Shown piece after piece: positions 13,526 to 24,354 of a DNA stretch of 64,000 bases (within the stretch, counting starts at the first letter, position 1; each line of letters begins with the position of its first letter). Under the pieces are notes generated by a model. That model was not told where the DNA came from. It made no database searches and saw only the letters and a list, made by a program, of their open reading frames with translations. A program made the position numbers and the translations under genes. This stretch comes from Plotosus lineatus (lineage: Eukaryota; Chordata; Actinopteri; Siluriformes; Plotosidae): positions 18,345,919 to 18,409,918 of the forward strand of contig CM045750.1 in the NCBI GenBank assembly GCA_024760905.1. Reading direction: 5' to 3'.

Positions 13526-16500
13526 CTTGGCTAGCAGTCACCTCTGAGAACTTCAGCAGAACTTGAGATTCTTCAAGAATGTGTAAACATAATTGTTTTT
13601 TGTATTTTTCATTATTTTTAATTCACTGAGTGTGTTTTTTTTTTTTTAGATTTTACTTTCCTTTGCTCTGTTTTCCAGCTTTGCTTTTTGTTTTCGTTGC
13701 TCTGATCTCGACCAAAGTTTTGGTGCCCTGCCCTCTGGTGGGGGAAAAAAACAAGTGTGCTGCAGTGCAGTCATCCTCAAATTCTGACATTTATGCTTTA
13801 TTGCGCTTTGACTGTTGGAAACCCCCCCCACCCCCCACCACCACCACCACCACATGATCACAACATTCAAAGATTAGATTTGTTTCAAAGAATTAGATTT
13901 GAGTCTTCATGCAGCTGATTGGTCAGTCTCGGTACAGAGCACACAGATTGACCAATCAACTGCCTGAAGACTCAAATCAGTTGATTAAATGAACCAAGTC
14001 GGGTGTGCTGCAGCTTCAGTGTAACAAAAACCTTCAGCTACAAGACCCTTTGTGGAATGAGGTTGATGCCCCTGGCTGTTCTGGACCGTTTTGTTTTTAG
14101 ATTGAAACTTTTTTCCTTTAATGTTTAACCCATGGAGTGTAAAGCCATCGCTTGTGACTAATCCGTTTAATCGCTACACTTTAGTAGTATTTCTTTCCTA
14201 TAAATTATGTCTCAATTTTATGAAGTTTCATTGTCGCTCAGAGAAACCGAAGCAATACATTTACACGCAGCAAAAAAAAAAAAAAGGATAGAAATGAAAA
14301 GCAAACAAAATAAGTCTGCATCTTTAATAGTTTATTTACTCTCTCTCTGTCTCTCTCTTTCAGCAGGAGCCGGGTACTTACCCATCTGCCCCTCATGTGT
14401 CGGGTCCTAGCGGTGCCATGGTAACGCAGCAGGGTGGCAGTGGCATGGCAGCTAACCACACTAATGCAGCGTATCTGAGCAGCCTGCAGAAGCAGCAGCA
14501 AATCCAGATGATGACTCCACAGCAGAAACAGTTCCTCCAGAGACAGATAATAGCTGAGGTCAGAGGGCAAAGGATCTTTGATTTAAGAAGTATTTAGTGC
14601 TAATTTTTTTTTGCAAAAAGGGTTTTGTTTAGTTTTTTATTTTTTGTATGAGATTCTTTGCAACAGTCTTTCTTTCCTTTTCCCCCTCCCCTTTCACCTT
14701 ATTTTGAATTTATTAGCATTCCTTTCGTACACCACTGGAGGGCAGCAGTCGTACAGTGCCTTGCATAAGTATCACAACCCCCATTTGCAATGTTTGAAAG
14801 TGCAAGCATTGTGCAATACTGTATTTGTGTTAAATGACATTTCCTCATCCATGAGTTTCATAGCCAATCAAATTCTGTATGCACCTCCTTGTCTTCTCAC
14901 AGGAGAAGCAGCGGCAGCAACAAGAGCAGCAGATGCAGAGACATCTAACCCGTCCCCCACCTCAGTACCAGGACCAGCAGAACTCGTCTACCCAGCAGAA
15001 CCCATTCCAGCAACAACCACAAGTCTCCCAGTTTCCAGGTACCTACCAAAATGTCTGAAGACCTCAAAATTGCCCCCTCCCTGCCTCCCTCCCTCTTTAA
15101 AGAGCCTGTTTGTGAAATGCTGCTGTGTCATTCTTTCCATACAGGCACTGTTTTGTTTACTGTATTACGTTCAGTCTACCTGATATGCAAAATCTGCTTA
15201 CTGACTCATTTGAATAGCAAAGAGCATGCTCGAGCAGTCAGTCATTTACATTTGACGTTTTTGGCTCCTGTAAAGCGTTCCAAAATACTGTTATGGATAG
15301 AGGAGGATATAAAGCGAGATTACAGTAATACCCCCATTTCACTGGAGCACGGCAGACTTATGGAAGCAAAAAGTGTCATTCCGTGTGATCCCATAGTTAT
15401 TCCTCAAGTCTTCCTCCACTTCCGTGTGCTTCCGGTGGGCCAAAATATTCCGTGAACATGTTCTAAAAGCACATTCACAGAAAAAAATTCTGTGGGGTCA
15501 TTTTGGCGTACTTGTTCCGCACATGCTGTGAACGTTCCAAGAGTGTAAGAATTTCCATTTTCCGTAGGATTTTCACCCATTTTCCGTGTAAAAATGCTGA
15601 AGCTCTTCCGTGGACTGCGTTCTGCGCCTTTCCGCCATGATCATTGCATACCATGCTCCAGTGAGATGGGGGTATAAGCTAGAACTATATTTGTTATTCT
15701 ATTTCAAGTCTGAAGGAGTGAAGTGTATGTAGTGAACAGTAAGTTTCGCTAGCTGTAGACAACAGTGTGGTGGAAGGGTGGGAATGCAGGTAAAAAAAGG
15801 GAAAGCCTGTTGGGCTTTTTACACCCGAGCCATAGTGGCTCATCAGGCCGGGGCTTATCCCCGGTTTCTGTAGCGTGAAGCAACTAGTAGTACAACTCCT
15901 CCTGGATGGGACGTTGGTCCATTGCAGGTTACCTTCCCAGTATATTTTTACTGGTACACATTTATACTGCTGGGTGGACAGAGGCACACTAGTCGTTGAG
16001 ACTTTGCCCAGGGGTCTTAGCACAGTGGGGTCGAACTGAGATTTGAACACACAACCTCCCGATCATGAGCACAGCACCCTAACCACTACGCCACCTGCCC
16101 CGTGGGACTGCTGCAACATATGTTAAACATAGTTTGTAAGTCAAGTGTCAATACCATTGTATGTAGAACAAAACAAACAAATTTAATATGACCAGTATTA
16201 GTTTCGGAAAATTTCTAGGATTCAGTTTTGCTGCTTTATTACTACGAATAACAATAGAACTGTACTCTTAAAATTGTGGTAATTTATGGTCATGAAGGTG
16301 GTGTCACCATATCTTACCCAGTCCACATTTAACCATATTAGTGCATATTGTGCATACCGGTGTTTTTTTTTTTTTTTTTTTTGTTTTTTTTTGGGTCCAT
16401 GTTCTGCATATTTAATCTGTTATACTCTGCCTCACTTAAAAAAAAAAAGTCTCACACAGTATTTTTGTTGAACCCGTCTGATTTCCTGTACATTCCTGTG

Positions 16501-18005
16501 ATTTGTTTTTGACAAACTCGAGCAATATTGCAAAATTTATTTCCATCCTGAGCTGATTCTTTTTAAAAAATACTGATGTTTAAGTCCATGTTGGAAAAAT
16601 TGAACCACTCGATCAGGTCTTCTCCAGTACAGACCCAACACTTCAACAAGGGTTGTGGCCAGGACTCTGTTTCAGGTTTGTCTGTGAAAAGGATTCCTCT
16701 TACTCCCTGAACCACTCTTTCACTAGTTAAGTTCCAATTTAAAATTCATGCTGCCAGGAGGGAAAAGTCTCATTGATTGGATAATCTGGTCATCAGATGA
16801 TGTCTTGTTATTGCCACATAGTGTAAGTAAATCTCGACGTGACCAGCTGAAGTAACAATGCCCCACTTGTAGTCAAGGCTAAAGGTGCTTCAGCAAAATA
16901 TGTGTGTGCAACTTTATTTATTTTTCACCGGACAGTGTGATCAAGTCAGTGTCTGTCACTTATATTGCGGATGTTTCTTCCCCTTTTTCTGTCTGTTTTA
17001 GGTTCATCTCAGCAGATGGGTAGTGTGAACTCCCTCGGTGGTCCGGCTCCTGGTGTTCAGCGCATGTTTCCTCAAAATCAAAGCTTGATGGGAATCGGCC
17101 AGGGTGGAGGTCCTGCCCCGGGTGCTCCTCCTGCCGCCAGTCAGGCAGATTTGAGCCTATCGTCCTGTGCAGGTAGCCTTGAAGCCCAGCAGGTACTTTA
17201 TGGAAATATGCCTATGCATCCATCCCATACCAACCAGCAGAGAATGTCTGTTTCAGCAATGCAGAACTATAGGCATAACATTCTAGCCCAGCAGCAGGCC
17301 CATCTCAAACAGCAACAGCAGTTGGCTCGTATGCCGAACAGTATGCCCAGTGCTCTGGCAAACAATTTGAGCTCCATGCCCAGTTCAATACCCAATACCA
17401 TGACCAGTAATATCCAGGGTGGAATGCCTCCACAGGCCCAACAATGGCAACAACAGCATCCAGGTCTTCATCAGCAAGGCATGACTGGTCAACCTAACAC
17501 CAACAATGCTGCCTTGCCTGCTGGCTTTCCGAACAGTAGTTTCCGCATGCAGCCCAGGATGACCAAACTGCCTGGCAGTCCACCCTTTACCCAGGCTGGC
17601 TTGGGGAATGGTCCGGCTGGCAGGGCTATGGTGGGTATGAACCCAGGACAAATGATTCCCAACATGGCTCAGCAGAGAGCAAACAGCACTACCATGGCAC
17701 AACAGCAGCCTCAGCAGGGACAACCAGCACCACCTCAGTCACAGCAAGTGCTACCTGACTTAGGACCATTTGGGCAGCCACAGGGTGGCCAGGTGCCCAA
17801 CCGTACCGCGGGTATTCAGTGCAGCCAGGCGTACCAGGTTAACCAGACACCCAGTCAGCAGCTACCGTTTGGATATAATGCCCAATCAGGGAGCAGTTTA
17901 GCCAGCTTTCCTGGAGAGAGTGACCTGGTGGACTCCCTGTTGAAGAACCAGTCTACACAGGAATGGATGGACGATCTAGATGAACTGTTGGCCAGTCATC
18001 ACTGA
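9776..18005 (+). CDS. maml1: Mastermind-like protein 1 (Notch transcriptional co-activator), coding exons 2-5; exon 1 outside window
   Basis: The spliced exons give 899 codons in one open frame (455, 65 and 379 after joining the phase-1 junction between exons 4 and 5). Human MAML1 is about 1016 residues, so only the roughly 100-residue N-terminal exon that contacts Notch/CSL is missing. Visible signatures are the exon 2 start LQEAVKRKLENASP, the acidic block PDLNLNEQEWTELMEEFNRS (the family's p300/CBP-binding activation region), LKQEP and VKTEFSP (both fit the SUMO consensus psi-K-x-E), long Q-rich stretches, RHLTRPPPQYQD, and the C-terminal DLVDSLLKNQ and EWMDDLDELLASHH. MAML proteins bridge the Notch intracellular domain/CSL complex to p300 in the nucleus. 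The blocks fit MAML1 better than MAML2 or MAML3, and the LTC4S neighbour supports this. Introns are 11141-14363, 14559-14902 and 15039-17001. Confidence 0.95.
11141..11368. other. Start of MAML1 intron 2
   Basis: Unclassified sequence between the exon 2 donor and the LINE fragment. Confidence 0.4.
11369..11738 (-). mobile_element. RTE-like non-LTR retrotransposon 3' fragment with 12-bp TSD
   Basis: The element is at 11381-11726, flanked by gaatgcaccacc (11369-11380 and 11727-11738). The minus strand encodes remnants of the ORF C-terminus (LRWFGH-type, GRPK-type blocks). Its 3' end carries the same gtggc-acccctgaaggg sequence as the SINE A tail. It is strongly 5'-truncated and has no intact ORF. 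Confidence 0.8.
13376..13401. repeat. (TG)n microsatellite
   Basis: About 13 TG units in MAML1 intron 2. Confidence 0.9.
13896..13978. repeat. Hairpin: 30-bp inverted repeat
   Basis: Left arm 13896-13925, right arm 13949-13978, loop 23 bases. The arms begin gatttgagtcttca and differ at only two positions. Confidence 0.9.
14364..14558 (+). CDS. maml1: MAML1 exon 3 (65 codons)
   Basis: Phase 0 at both ends. The acceptor is a tandem cagcag: splicing after the first AG (14363) starts the exon with CAG-GAG (QE), and after the second AG (14366) it drops one glutamine. The donor is gag|gtcaga at 14558. The encoded stretch ends QKQFLQRQIIAE, matching the human QFLQRQxxLLAE block just before RHLTRPPPQYQD. 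Confidence 0.9.
14903..15038 (+). CDS. maml1: MAML1 exon 4 (136 nt)
   Basis: Acceptor ttctcacag at 14902, donor ccag|gtacct at 15038; the exon leaves phase 1. It encodes EKQRQQQEQQMQ, then RHLTRPPPQYQD, one of the most strongly conserved MAML1 blocks, and ends QVSQFPG. Confidence 0.93.
15328..15675 (+). mobile_element. Short inverted-repeat element (MITE-like) in MAML1 intron 4
   Basis: The ends ataccccc-atttcactggag and the reverse of tgctccagtgagatgggggtat form an inverted repeat of about 20 bases. About 350 bp, no ORF of note; superfamily not determined. Confidence 0.6.
15805..16100 (-). mobile_element. tRNA-headed SINE, family B (full length)
   Basis: On the minus strand the head reads ggggcaggtggcgtagtgg and is followed by gttcaaat (B-box-like). 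The body includes ccagtaaaaatatactggga and a 3' end with gagccactatggctcgggtg. The four other copies in this window are at 22233, 34572, 45930 and 47643. Confidence 0.8.
16101..17001. other. End of MAML1 intron 4, nothing recognised
   Basis: AT-rich with T runs at 16363-16391. No classified repeat or coding exon before the exon 5 acceptor. Confidence 0.35.
17002..18005 (+). CDS. maml1: MAML1 exon 5 (terminal coding exon)
   Basis: Acceptor gtctgttttag at 17001. The first two bases complete the Gly codon begun in exon 4. The exon encodes a Q/M/N/P-rich region (GSSQQMGSV onward), then the conserved C-terminal segment with DLVDSLLKNQ and EWMDDLDELLASHH and a TGA stop at 18003-18005. The final acidic helix corresponds to the second activation domain of the family. 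Confidence 0.95.
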
Positions 18006-19470
18006 TTGGTGCTCAGTCTAGAAACTGAGTGGTGTAGACATTACTGACTGTTCTCTGGTCAGAACTGCTGTAATGTGTGTGTGAGTGTGTGTGAGAGAGA
18101 AAACGAGTATTGGGCACGATAAGCCTGCGTGTATTGAGTGTTCCTAGGACTTTTATAAAAATGTGGAAAGCTAAAGGAAAACAAAAATTACTACTGATCC
18201 TGTGGCTCAGTACAAAAACCACTGAATTCTACCCAGATTTAATGGGTCATCGTGCACACAAATATATACACACTGCTTCTATTTGCCTTCTTGCTGTTAT
18301 GGTTGCATACATTTTGCCAAATTTGGTGTTTATGTGCCTAAAATGAAAGGTATCATGGTCAGACAGGCTAATCTGCATATTTGAGATGTTCATGAACTGT
18401 ATTCGAGACCATCGACTCGTACTGAGTGTAGCAGCCTTTTACTCGCTAATTTCACTCAATTCCCCACAAGCCTTCGTCCTGAATCCACGACCCTAATAAG
18501 CCCCTTTTCGGATCTCAGCTCGTGCTATGCATTATGAGATCGGGACTACCACGCGGGTCCATGCGCAGATGAGAGGGGAATACTGCTTATTCTAAGAACA
18601 CACCTTCACCCATGGATGACTGATTCCCAGACTGGGAGATTATTCTTGTTCAGTGTGTTCGTTTAACGGCGACGTGAACCCCGAGTGAGTTTGTTCTGTT
18701 GGATATGAGAGCTTTCGGAAGCCATTATGCTAAAGCATTCTGTTAAAACACTAAAACGTGTTCACACCATTTCTGTTCAGCGTTACACTAAGTCAAATGT
18801 TATTCCCTTTAAATGTTTGTAACCAATCAGATCGGGAAGGGGTGCCGTCTGTGTGCCCCAGTTTTCTCCTTTTCCAGTGTTATGTTCTCATTGGGGTAGG
18901 CTGAATGTTTTACCCTGAGAAATGTGCTTGCTTTCGAGTACTTGAGCATCTGCGCATTTGGGTCTCAGCTGACATATGGCTTGTCTATCTGCATTGAGGA
19001 GCAAGTTTATTTCAGTATCTGACAGGGCTCCTTGTTTATTTATGTATTTTTTTGCTATGTATTTCCTAATGTTCTCAAGAAGATAGATCTTATTTTTATA
19101 TGTACATTGTTTTTGTACAAGTATTTTATACGTTTTATTATTGTTCTCCATAAAAAGGAGAGTATGTAAATATAGTTCTCTAGAAACAGCTGTGTGGTGT
19201 GTGTATGTGTGGTTTTTTATTTTTTATTTTTTAACTGTACTGCTACAATGGGTTTACTTTAAATGCGTAACAAAAACGGAGTGTACAAGATCTGTGAAAT
19301 TTTGCTTGGTACCAGTTTGGTTTACTACAGTTATCATTATTGCACAATAACTACAGTACTGTATATACTCTAATGGCGATATCAAAATCAGGCAAGAGTG
19401 AACGGATGTTTTAAGCTCCTTTACCCTTCTGGCAGACTAGAAATCATTTGAAGACAGAATAAAATAATAT
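18006..19470 (+). other. maml1: Probable MAML1 3' UTR
   Basis: AT-rich and free of the window's common repeats from the stop codon to about 19.6 kb. A Pumilio-type motif (tgtaaata) is at 19165-19172. Candidate poly(A) signals are aataaa around 19458 and a cluster of aataaa/attaaa around 19558-19580. The endpoint is inferred, since no transcript evidence is available here. A SINE begins at about 19682, which probably bounds the UTR. Confidence 0.5.
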
Positions 19471-19669
19471 ACAGGCACTGCCCCTAAGGCTGATCTTCCG
19501 ATAGATGGCTCCCTTAATCAGTGTCTGAGGCTGGTGTTCTAACAGTATTGCAGCTCCTTTAATAAATAAATTAATAAATCTCGCCTGTTTTCTGACTTCA
19601 GTCTGGAACCAAAGCAGGAAAAGTTAACAATTTTCTTCTTTCAACACTTTTATTTGCTGAGTTGAATCA

Positions 19670-20054
19670 CCTGTCTTGTGCGATTCTGTCTGTCTTCCTT
19701 TCGGCTTTTTCCCTTTTACTCGGGAGTCGCCACAGCGATTCATCTGATTCGCACGTTTGATTTGGCAGAGGTTTTTATGTCGGATGCCCTTCCTGTCACA
19801 ACCCTTTTAGCAAGGGACAGAAACACGCTGACGGCTTTGCAGCTACTCTTTACGAAAGTCAGCAATGGTTCTTTTCCATGCCTCTCACCATAGACAGTGA
19901 GAGACATGGCCCGCCTTTGATAACCCAGTTAGCTGCACTGGGGGGGGGGACAGTGACAACCTTGTGGAGAGTGGGACTCGAACCCCCAACCTTTGGATCA
20001 GCGATCCAGCGCCCTATACCACTAGACCACCACTGCCCTACTCCTGTCTTGTGC
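19670..20054 (-). mobile_element. SINE family A, minus strand, with 12-bp TSD
   Basis: cctgtcttgtgc flanks the element (19670-19681 and 20043-20054). A tRNA-like head is at its right end and the gtcgccacagcga-type LINE-like tail at its left. Confidence 0.85.
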
Positions 20055-20295
20055 AATTAATTATCCATTTAATGAGTTCATGTTCCGTGTCGTTCATATT
20101 TTGTTGTTTGGCTAAGTGAAATTTTGTCTGCCTGCCTAAGTTAGCGTGTACTTTGATTCTGTGTGGGTCTCAGTGGTGGTGTGTGAGAGCCTCTGCTTTG
20201 GTTGGTTTTAGTTTTTTTTTTTATTAACACTGTGTAACGTGATTTTTGTTATTGGCAAATAAGTGTCAAAAGATTGCCTTCTTTTCTATTGTTTT

Positions 20296-20332
<37 letters not shown>

Positions 20333-20954
20333 CACAGCAATTTCATCCACCAAAACAGCTTTTTTTTGGACAATTTCCTTACTTTTTCACAGTAAAACTA
20401 AAATATGGGCCATAACTGCAGCAAGGTTTATTCATAAACACCCAGTAAGAATATTCATGAACAAAACCGATGATTCTTCAAACTGCAGTTAATTACTTCC
20501 GTTCTTGCTCAATCTGTACAAATAAGGAAGTTTTCATGAATATAATTGATATGTTATTATGTTTTAACCCTTTTGACACTTTGATGACCACAACTCTAAC
20601 AAATGAACTTGACTTGTCCAGAAATTAGTTGTGACCACTCAGTGAATGGGAAAACTGGTTAATTTGCAGTTTTAAGGGCCTGATTAAAAAAAAATCAAAC
20701 AAAAAACAAAATTCGGCGGTTATGACGTCTCTTTTGATTGGTTGTAAAGAAATGAGAACTTGTGTTTAACCCAAAAACGAGAAAAAAAGTGGAAAATAAT
20801 TTTTTTCACTTGGTATAATTAATATTTTAAAATTTTATTATGAATACTGTACTACCTATAATTTTCATGTCCATTGTCAGCATGAGCTCCGGCACAGACC
20901 TGGGACAACCAGCAATGTGGTGTATTAGGCTGTTCGATAACGGTCGATACTGTA
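20055..20954. other. Intergenic sequence, nothing recognised
   Basis: AT-rich; a (TG)n microsatellite of about 16 units lies at 20297-20329. Confidence 0.35.
20297..20329. repeat. (TG)n microsatellite
   Basis: About 16 TG units. Confidence 0.9.
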
Positions 20955-21371
20955 CAGTGATCCCTCGCTACTTCATGCTTCAGTGCATTGTGGGTTTTTC
21001 AAAAATATTCACCAAAAATTAAGGAAAAATGGGAAAAGGTTGAGGAAAATGACACAAAACAAGGCCAATTATCCAAAAAACCCCAAACAAACAAACCCAC
21101 CCCCAACAAAGCTACTTGCATTATGTGAGGTGTGTGTGCGTGCACATCTATATGTGCATCTGAGTGTGTGTGTATTTATATTTTTATATATATCTTGTGC
21201 ATTATTTTTGAATGTTTAATTGTTATAAACATTTATAGCATTGAATATGTATTTATTTATTGATATTACATACACATGTCAGTCAGGGGGTCGATCCTAC
21301 TTCGCAGAAATCCGTGGTCGCACGGGGGGGTGTCTCGGTCCCCATTAAACGCGGAAAGTAAGGGATCCCTG
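20955..21371 (+). mobile_element. Tigger-like MITE, family E, TA-flanked
   Basis: Ends cagtgatccctcgctac and gtaagggatccctg with TA on both sides. Internal poly-A/AC-rich filler; no transposase. Confidence 0.8.
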
Positions 21372-21795
21372 TATTTCCCAAGCTGACCTGGATTCAATCC
21401 AAATTATTTATTTTGTACCTTTTTTTTAATCATTATTGTTTCTATCATTCATGCTGGTGCAACAAACTAACATGCCATGTTTCTCTTTTTTAAATAACAA
21501 AACGGTAACATCTATAAACCACAAGTTAACACTGAAAGTTAAAACACGGGTCTCTCATCGGACAGCAACACCTGTCCCCAATCGCTTTAAATCCTGTTAA
21601 TCTAAGATCTAAGTCCAGTTGAGCTGGAAAGGTCATTTCTTTGTAGAGTGCGTAAACGCATCAATTGCTGATGATTGTTTTCAGGGTTGTCTGCTGAAGC
21701 AGAAAAGGTCAAAATGAGTTCTTCTGCTGCCATTCCTTTGACTCGAACCAATGAATAGATTCTTGGGAGGTGGAGCCGAACATAGAAGTGATTGG
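21372..21795. other. Intergenic sequence, nothing recognised
   Basis: No ORF or family repeat recognised. Confidence 0.3.
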
Positions 21796-22075
21796 AGTAG
21801 CTGTGGTGTAATGATCATAGAAGCAGGTTTGGGACCCCAAAAGATTGCAGTTTCGATTCCCTAACTGGCAGGACAAATGGGACAGGAATTTAGAAAACCT
21901 CTCCCTTTCCTTCCTTCGTGGCTGAAGTTCCTTTGAGCAAGGCACCTAATGCCAAAACTGCTCCCTGGGTGCCACAATGTGGCTGCCCGCTACACCGTGT
22001 GTGTATGTGTCTTTTGTCTTTGTTTATTTTGAATGGGTTAAAAGCAGAGCTAAATTTCCCTTGCAAGATTAATAT
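21796..22075 (+). mobile_element. SINE family M
   Basis: tRNA-like head (tggtgtaatgatcatagaag) and B-box-like tttcgattccc, then a body ending in gggttaaaagcagagctaa. Partial relatives lie at 24645 (head) and 50572 (3' half). Confidence 0.65.
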
Positions 22076-22232
22076 ATACTGCATCATGACGTGTTTTATA
22101 TTTATTGACAAAGTCCTGCTTTGATGGGGGGAATGACAGTTTGTGTTTTCAATTATGTTTTGTTGGAAAACAAGCATAATGACAAAAAATGGGGTGCTAT
22201 TAAATCGTACATTATTTATATATATATAATAA

Positions 22233-22361
22233 TGGTCAGGGTGCTGCGCTCATGATCGGGAGGTTGTGTGTTCAAATCCCAGTTAGACCCCTGGGCAAGG
22301 TCTTAACCACAACTATGCCTCTGTTCACCCAGCAGTATAAATGGGTTCCAGTAAAAATATA
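22233..22361 (+). mobile_element. SINE family B, 5' half (interrupted)
   Basis: Head tcagggtgctgcgctcatga and body up to ccagtaaaaatata; continues at 23151 after an inserted DNA element. Confidence 0.85.
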
Positions 22362-23150
22362 CAGTGGTACCTCACCTTACGAAATACCCAACAAACGAAA
22401 AATCCAAGTTACGAAACGCATTTACCTAAAATTTTTGTCTCTGGATACAAAAAAAATCCACATTACAAAACGCGCCATCTCAAAAATTCAAACAATGTGC
22501 GAGTTGCTCTCCCATTGGCTCTCTCAACACCCAGCCCTGCTGGCCTCCCATTGGCTATTATGGAGCTGTATCTCCATAATACCCATGGAGCTTTTTGTGT
22601 GCCTTCGACCAATTGTTCGTCACAGAGATGCCGCTCCCTCCCATTGGCTATTATGGAGCTGCATCTCCATAATACCCATGACGATTTTCGTGTTCTTTCA
22701 ACTCATTGTTTGTCACAGTTCTAACACACATAAAGGACAGTTATTGTTTTGTGAGTTTTTCGAGTGTGCTCATTGCAACTTTATTTTTTGGCTCAGGCTT
22801 TTAACCTTGCCTAAACATTTGTAAGATTATAACTCTGCTAAGAAAACATGGTCAACACACGAGCGCACGCACACACATGCGTGTGTGATTCCCGGTGTGA
22901 GTGAAAAGAAGCGGGCTCGTGGCATGTGGTTGAGTAATGTCGCAAAGGAATATGGCCAAAACCATTCTACCATCGGTACGATATTGGAGCAGAAGGAGGC
23001 CTTAAAAGGTATACTTTTATAATTTTTAAAGGTTTTAGGGGGTTGTATTTGGGGGGCCTTTTACATGTAAAATGCTATTCAACTTACAAAAAAATCAGGT
23101 TATGAAACAAGTTCTGGAATGGATTAATTTTGTAAGGTGAGGTATGACTG
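22362..23150 (+). mobile_element. Tigger-like element, family H, inserted in SINE B
   Basis: 789 bp with ends cagtggtacctcaccttac and taaggtgaggtatgactg, TA at 22360-22361 and 23151-23152. No transposase ORF. Contains two 93-bp-spaced copies of a CCAAT-type block with an embedded palindrome (22556-22581 and 22649-22674). Confidence 0.85.
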
Positions 23151-23280
23151 TACTGGGAAGGTAACCTGTGATGGACTCGTGTCCCATCCAGGAGGAGTTG
23201 TACTCCTAGTTGCTTCATGCTATGGAAACCGGGGATAAGCACCGGTCCGATGAGCCACTATAGCTTGGGTGTAAAAAGCC
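23151..23280 (+). mobile_element. SINE family B, 3' half
   Basis: Resumes at tactgggaaggtaacctg and ends in the gagccactatagcttgggtg block typical of the family 3' end. Confidence 0.85.
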
Positions 23281-23430
23281 CAATGGACTTTATAAACAAA
23301 CAAGATCAACATGACACGATGATGTACAATTCTATAAAATGTTCTGATTTCATAGCCCAATGGACTTTATAAACAAACAAGATCAACATGACACGATGAT
23401 GTACAATTCTATAAAATGTTCTGATTTCAT
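23277..23430 (+). repeat. 77-bp perfect tandem duplication
   Basis: Copies 23277-23353 and 23354-23430 read identical base for base. The unit begins at the end of the SINE B copy (agcccaatggacttt). Confidence 0.95.
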
Positions 23431-23445
23431 TCCAAATGATGTGTC

Positions 23446-23640
23446 AGGTGGCAGCACGGTGATTTAGTTGAGAGTAAATCTGCCTCACGGCTTTTGTGTT
23501 TCTCTGTGGAGTTGACATGATGTTCTAGTGCCTGCGTGAGTTTCAGGTACTCTGGTGGCCTCCCACAGTCCAAAAACATGGACGGAAGGCAGATTGGCTG
23601 CTCCAAAATCACCCCTAGTTGAGCTCGCCCAATTCGAAAA
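23446..23640 (+). mobile_element. Repeat family C copy
   Basis: Shares the ggcagcacggtg head, gtttctctgtggagtt and cccacagtccaaaaacatg blocks with about twenty other copies in this window. Confidence 0.65.
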
Positions 23641-24199
23641 CTCACATTTCACCCTGCACAGCTTAAGTTTAACACAGAGCCGATATTAATTACTAATTAG
23701 TGGAAACTTGTGTGTTGGGAACAAGGAGAACATTAAAATGTGCGAGGCAGGGGGTTCCTCAGAACCAGGGCAGGGAACTCCAGATTGAAGCAAACACGGA
23801 TGTATCCAAATCTGACCACGACAGCATGCGTATGGAAGTGTATCATGGTATAAACAGTGAGGACCTCAGTAGAATTGTTGATGGATATCCAGCTGGGAAA
23901 AGCTTATAAAGCCCATCTCTAAAGTTGTGACTCCACTAATCCTCTCTAATGGAAAACACAAACATTTAAGCGCCAAACTGCTCAGCTTTGAATGGAAAGG
24001 AGTTGAGAGTAAATTCTTTATATTGTATTCCCAATAAAAGGAAACATACTTTCTCTCTGTGGTTAGGCAGGAAGCTGTGAAATGTCAACTTTTCCTATCC
24101 AGGTCCTGAAATAATCAGATGTACATTAGAAAAATATTTATTACTCTTTTGAGAGACCTTATGCTTGTAAATGTTTGTAAATGTTTATAGGAGGCACCT
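23641..24199. other. Intergenic sequence upstream of LTC4S
   Basis: No ORF of interest or classified repeat. Confidence 0.3.
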
Positions 24200-24354
24200 C
24201 TTCCGTGTGTGTCTGTGTGTGTTTGTGTTTGTGTGTTTCTATGGGCGTGTCCTCATACACACATGCCTACATCTTACACTGGACCCTGCTCAGCTCCGAC
24301 CTCCATCAGTGTAGATGATTGTTGATCTGGACTGTTGTCTGTTCCCGTTAAACG
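24200..24354 (+). promoter_or_regulatory. Putative LTC4S 5' UTR/proximal promoter
   Basis: The stretch immediately before the LTC4S start codon is repeat-free apart from a short TG-rich run at about 24206-24237. No TATA box in a convincing position. Assigned by location only. Confidence 0.25.

Larger units (their letters stand above)
11739..14363. other. Remainder of MAML1 intron 2
   Basis: Holds a short block at about 11855-11945 resembling 38610-38697, CA/TG runs (12606-12621, 12737-12770, 13376-13401), a 33-base T run at 13491-13523, CCA repeats near 13835-13853 and a hairpin at 13896-13978. No coding exon seen. Confidence 0.4.

Noticed and set aside
14611..15183. 190-codon ORF overlapping MAML1 exon 4
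   Set aside because: It reads exon 4 in the wrong frame; the frame joined to exons 3 and 5 encodes the conserved RHLTRPPPQYQD block.
22252..22824. 190-codon ORF at 22252
   Set aside because: It crosses the junction between SINE B and the inserted Tigger-like element, so it is not a gene.
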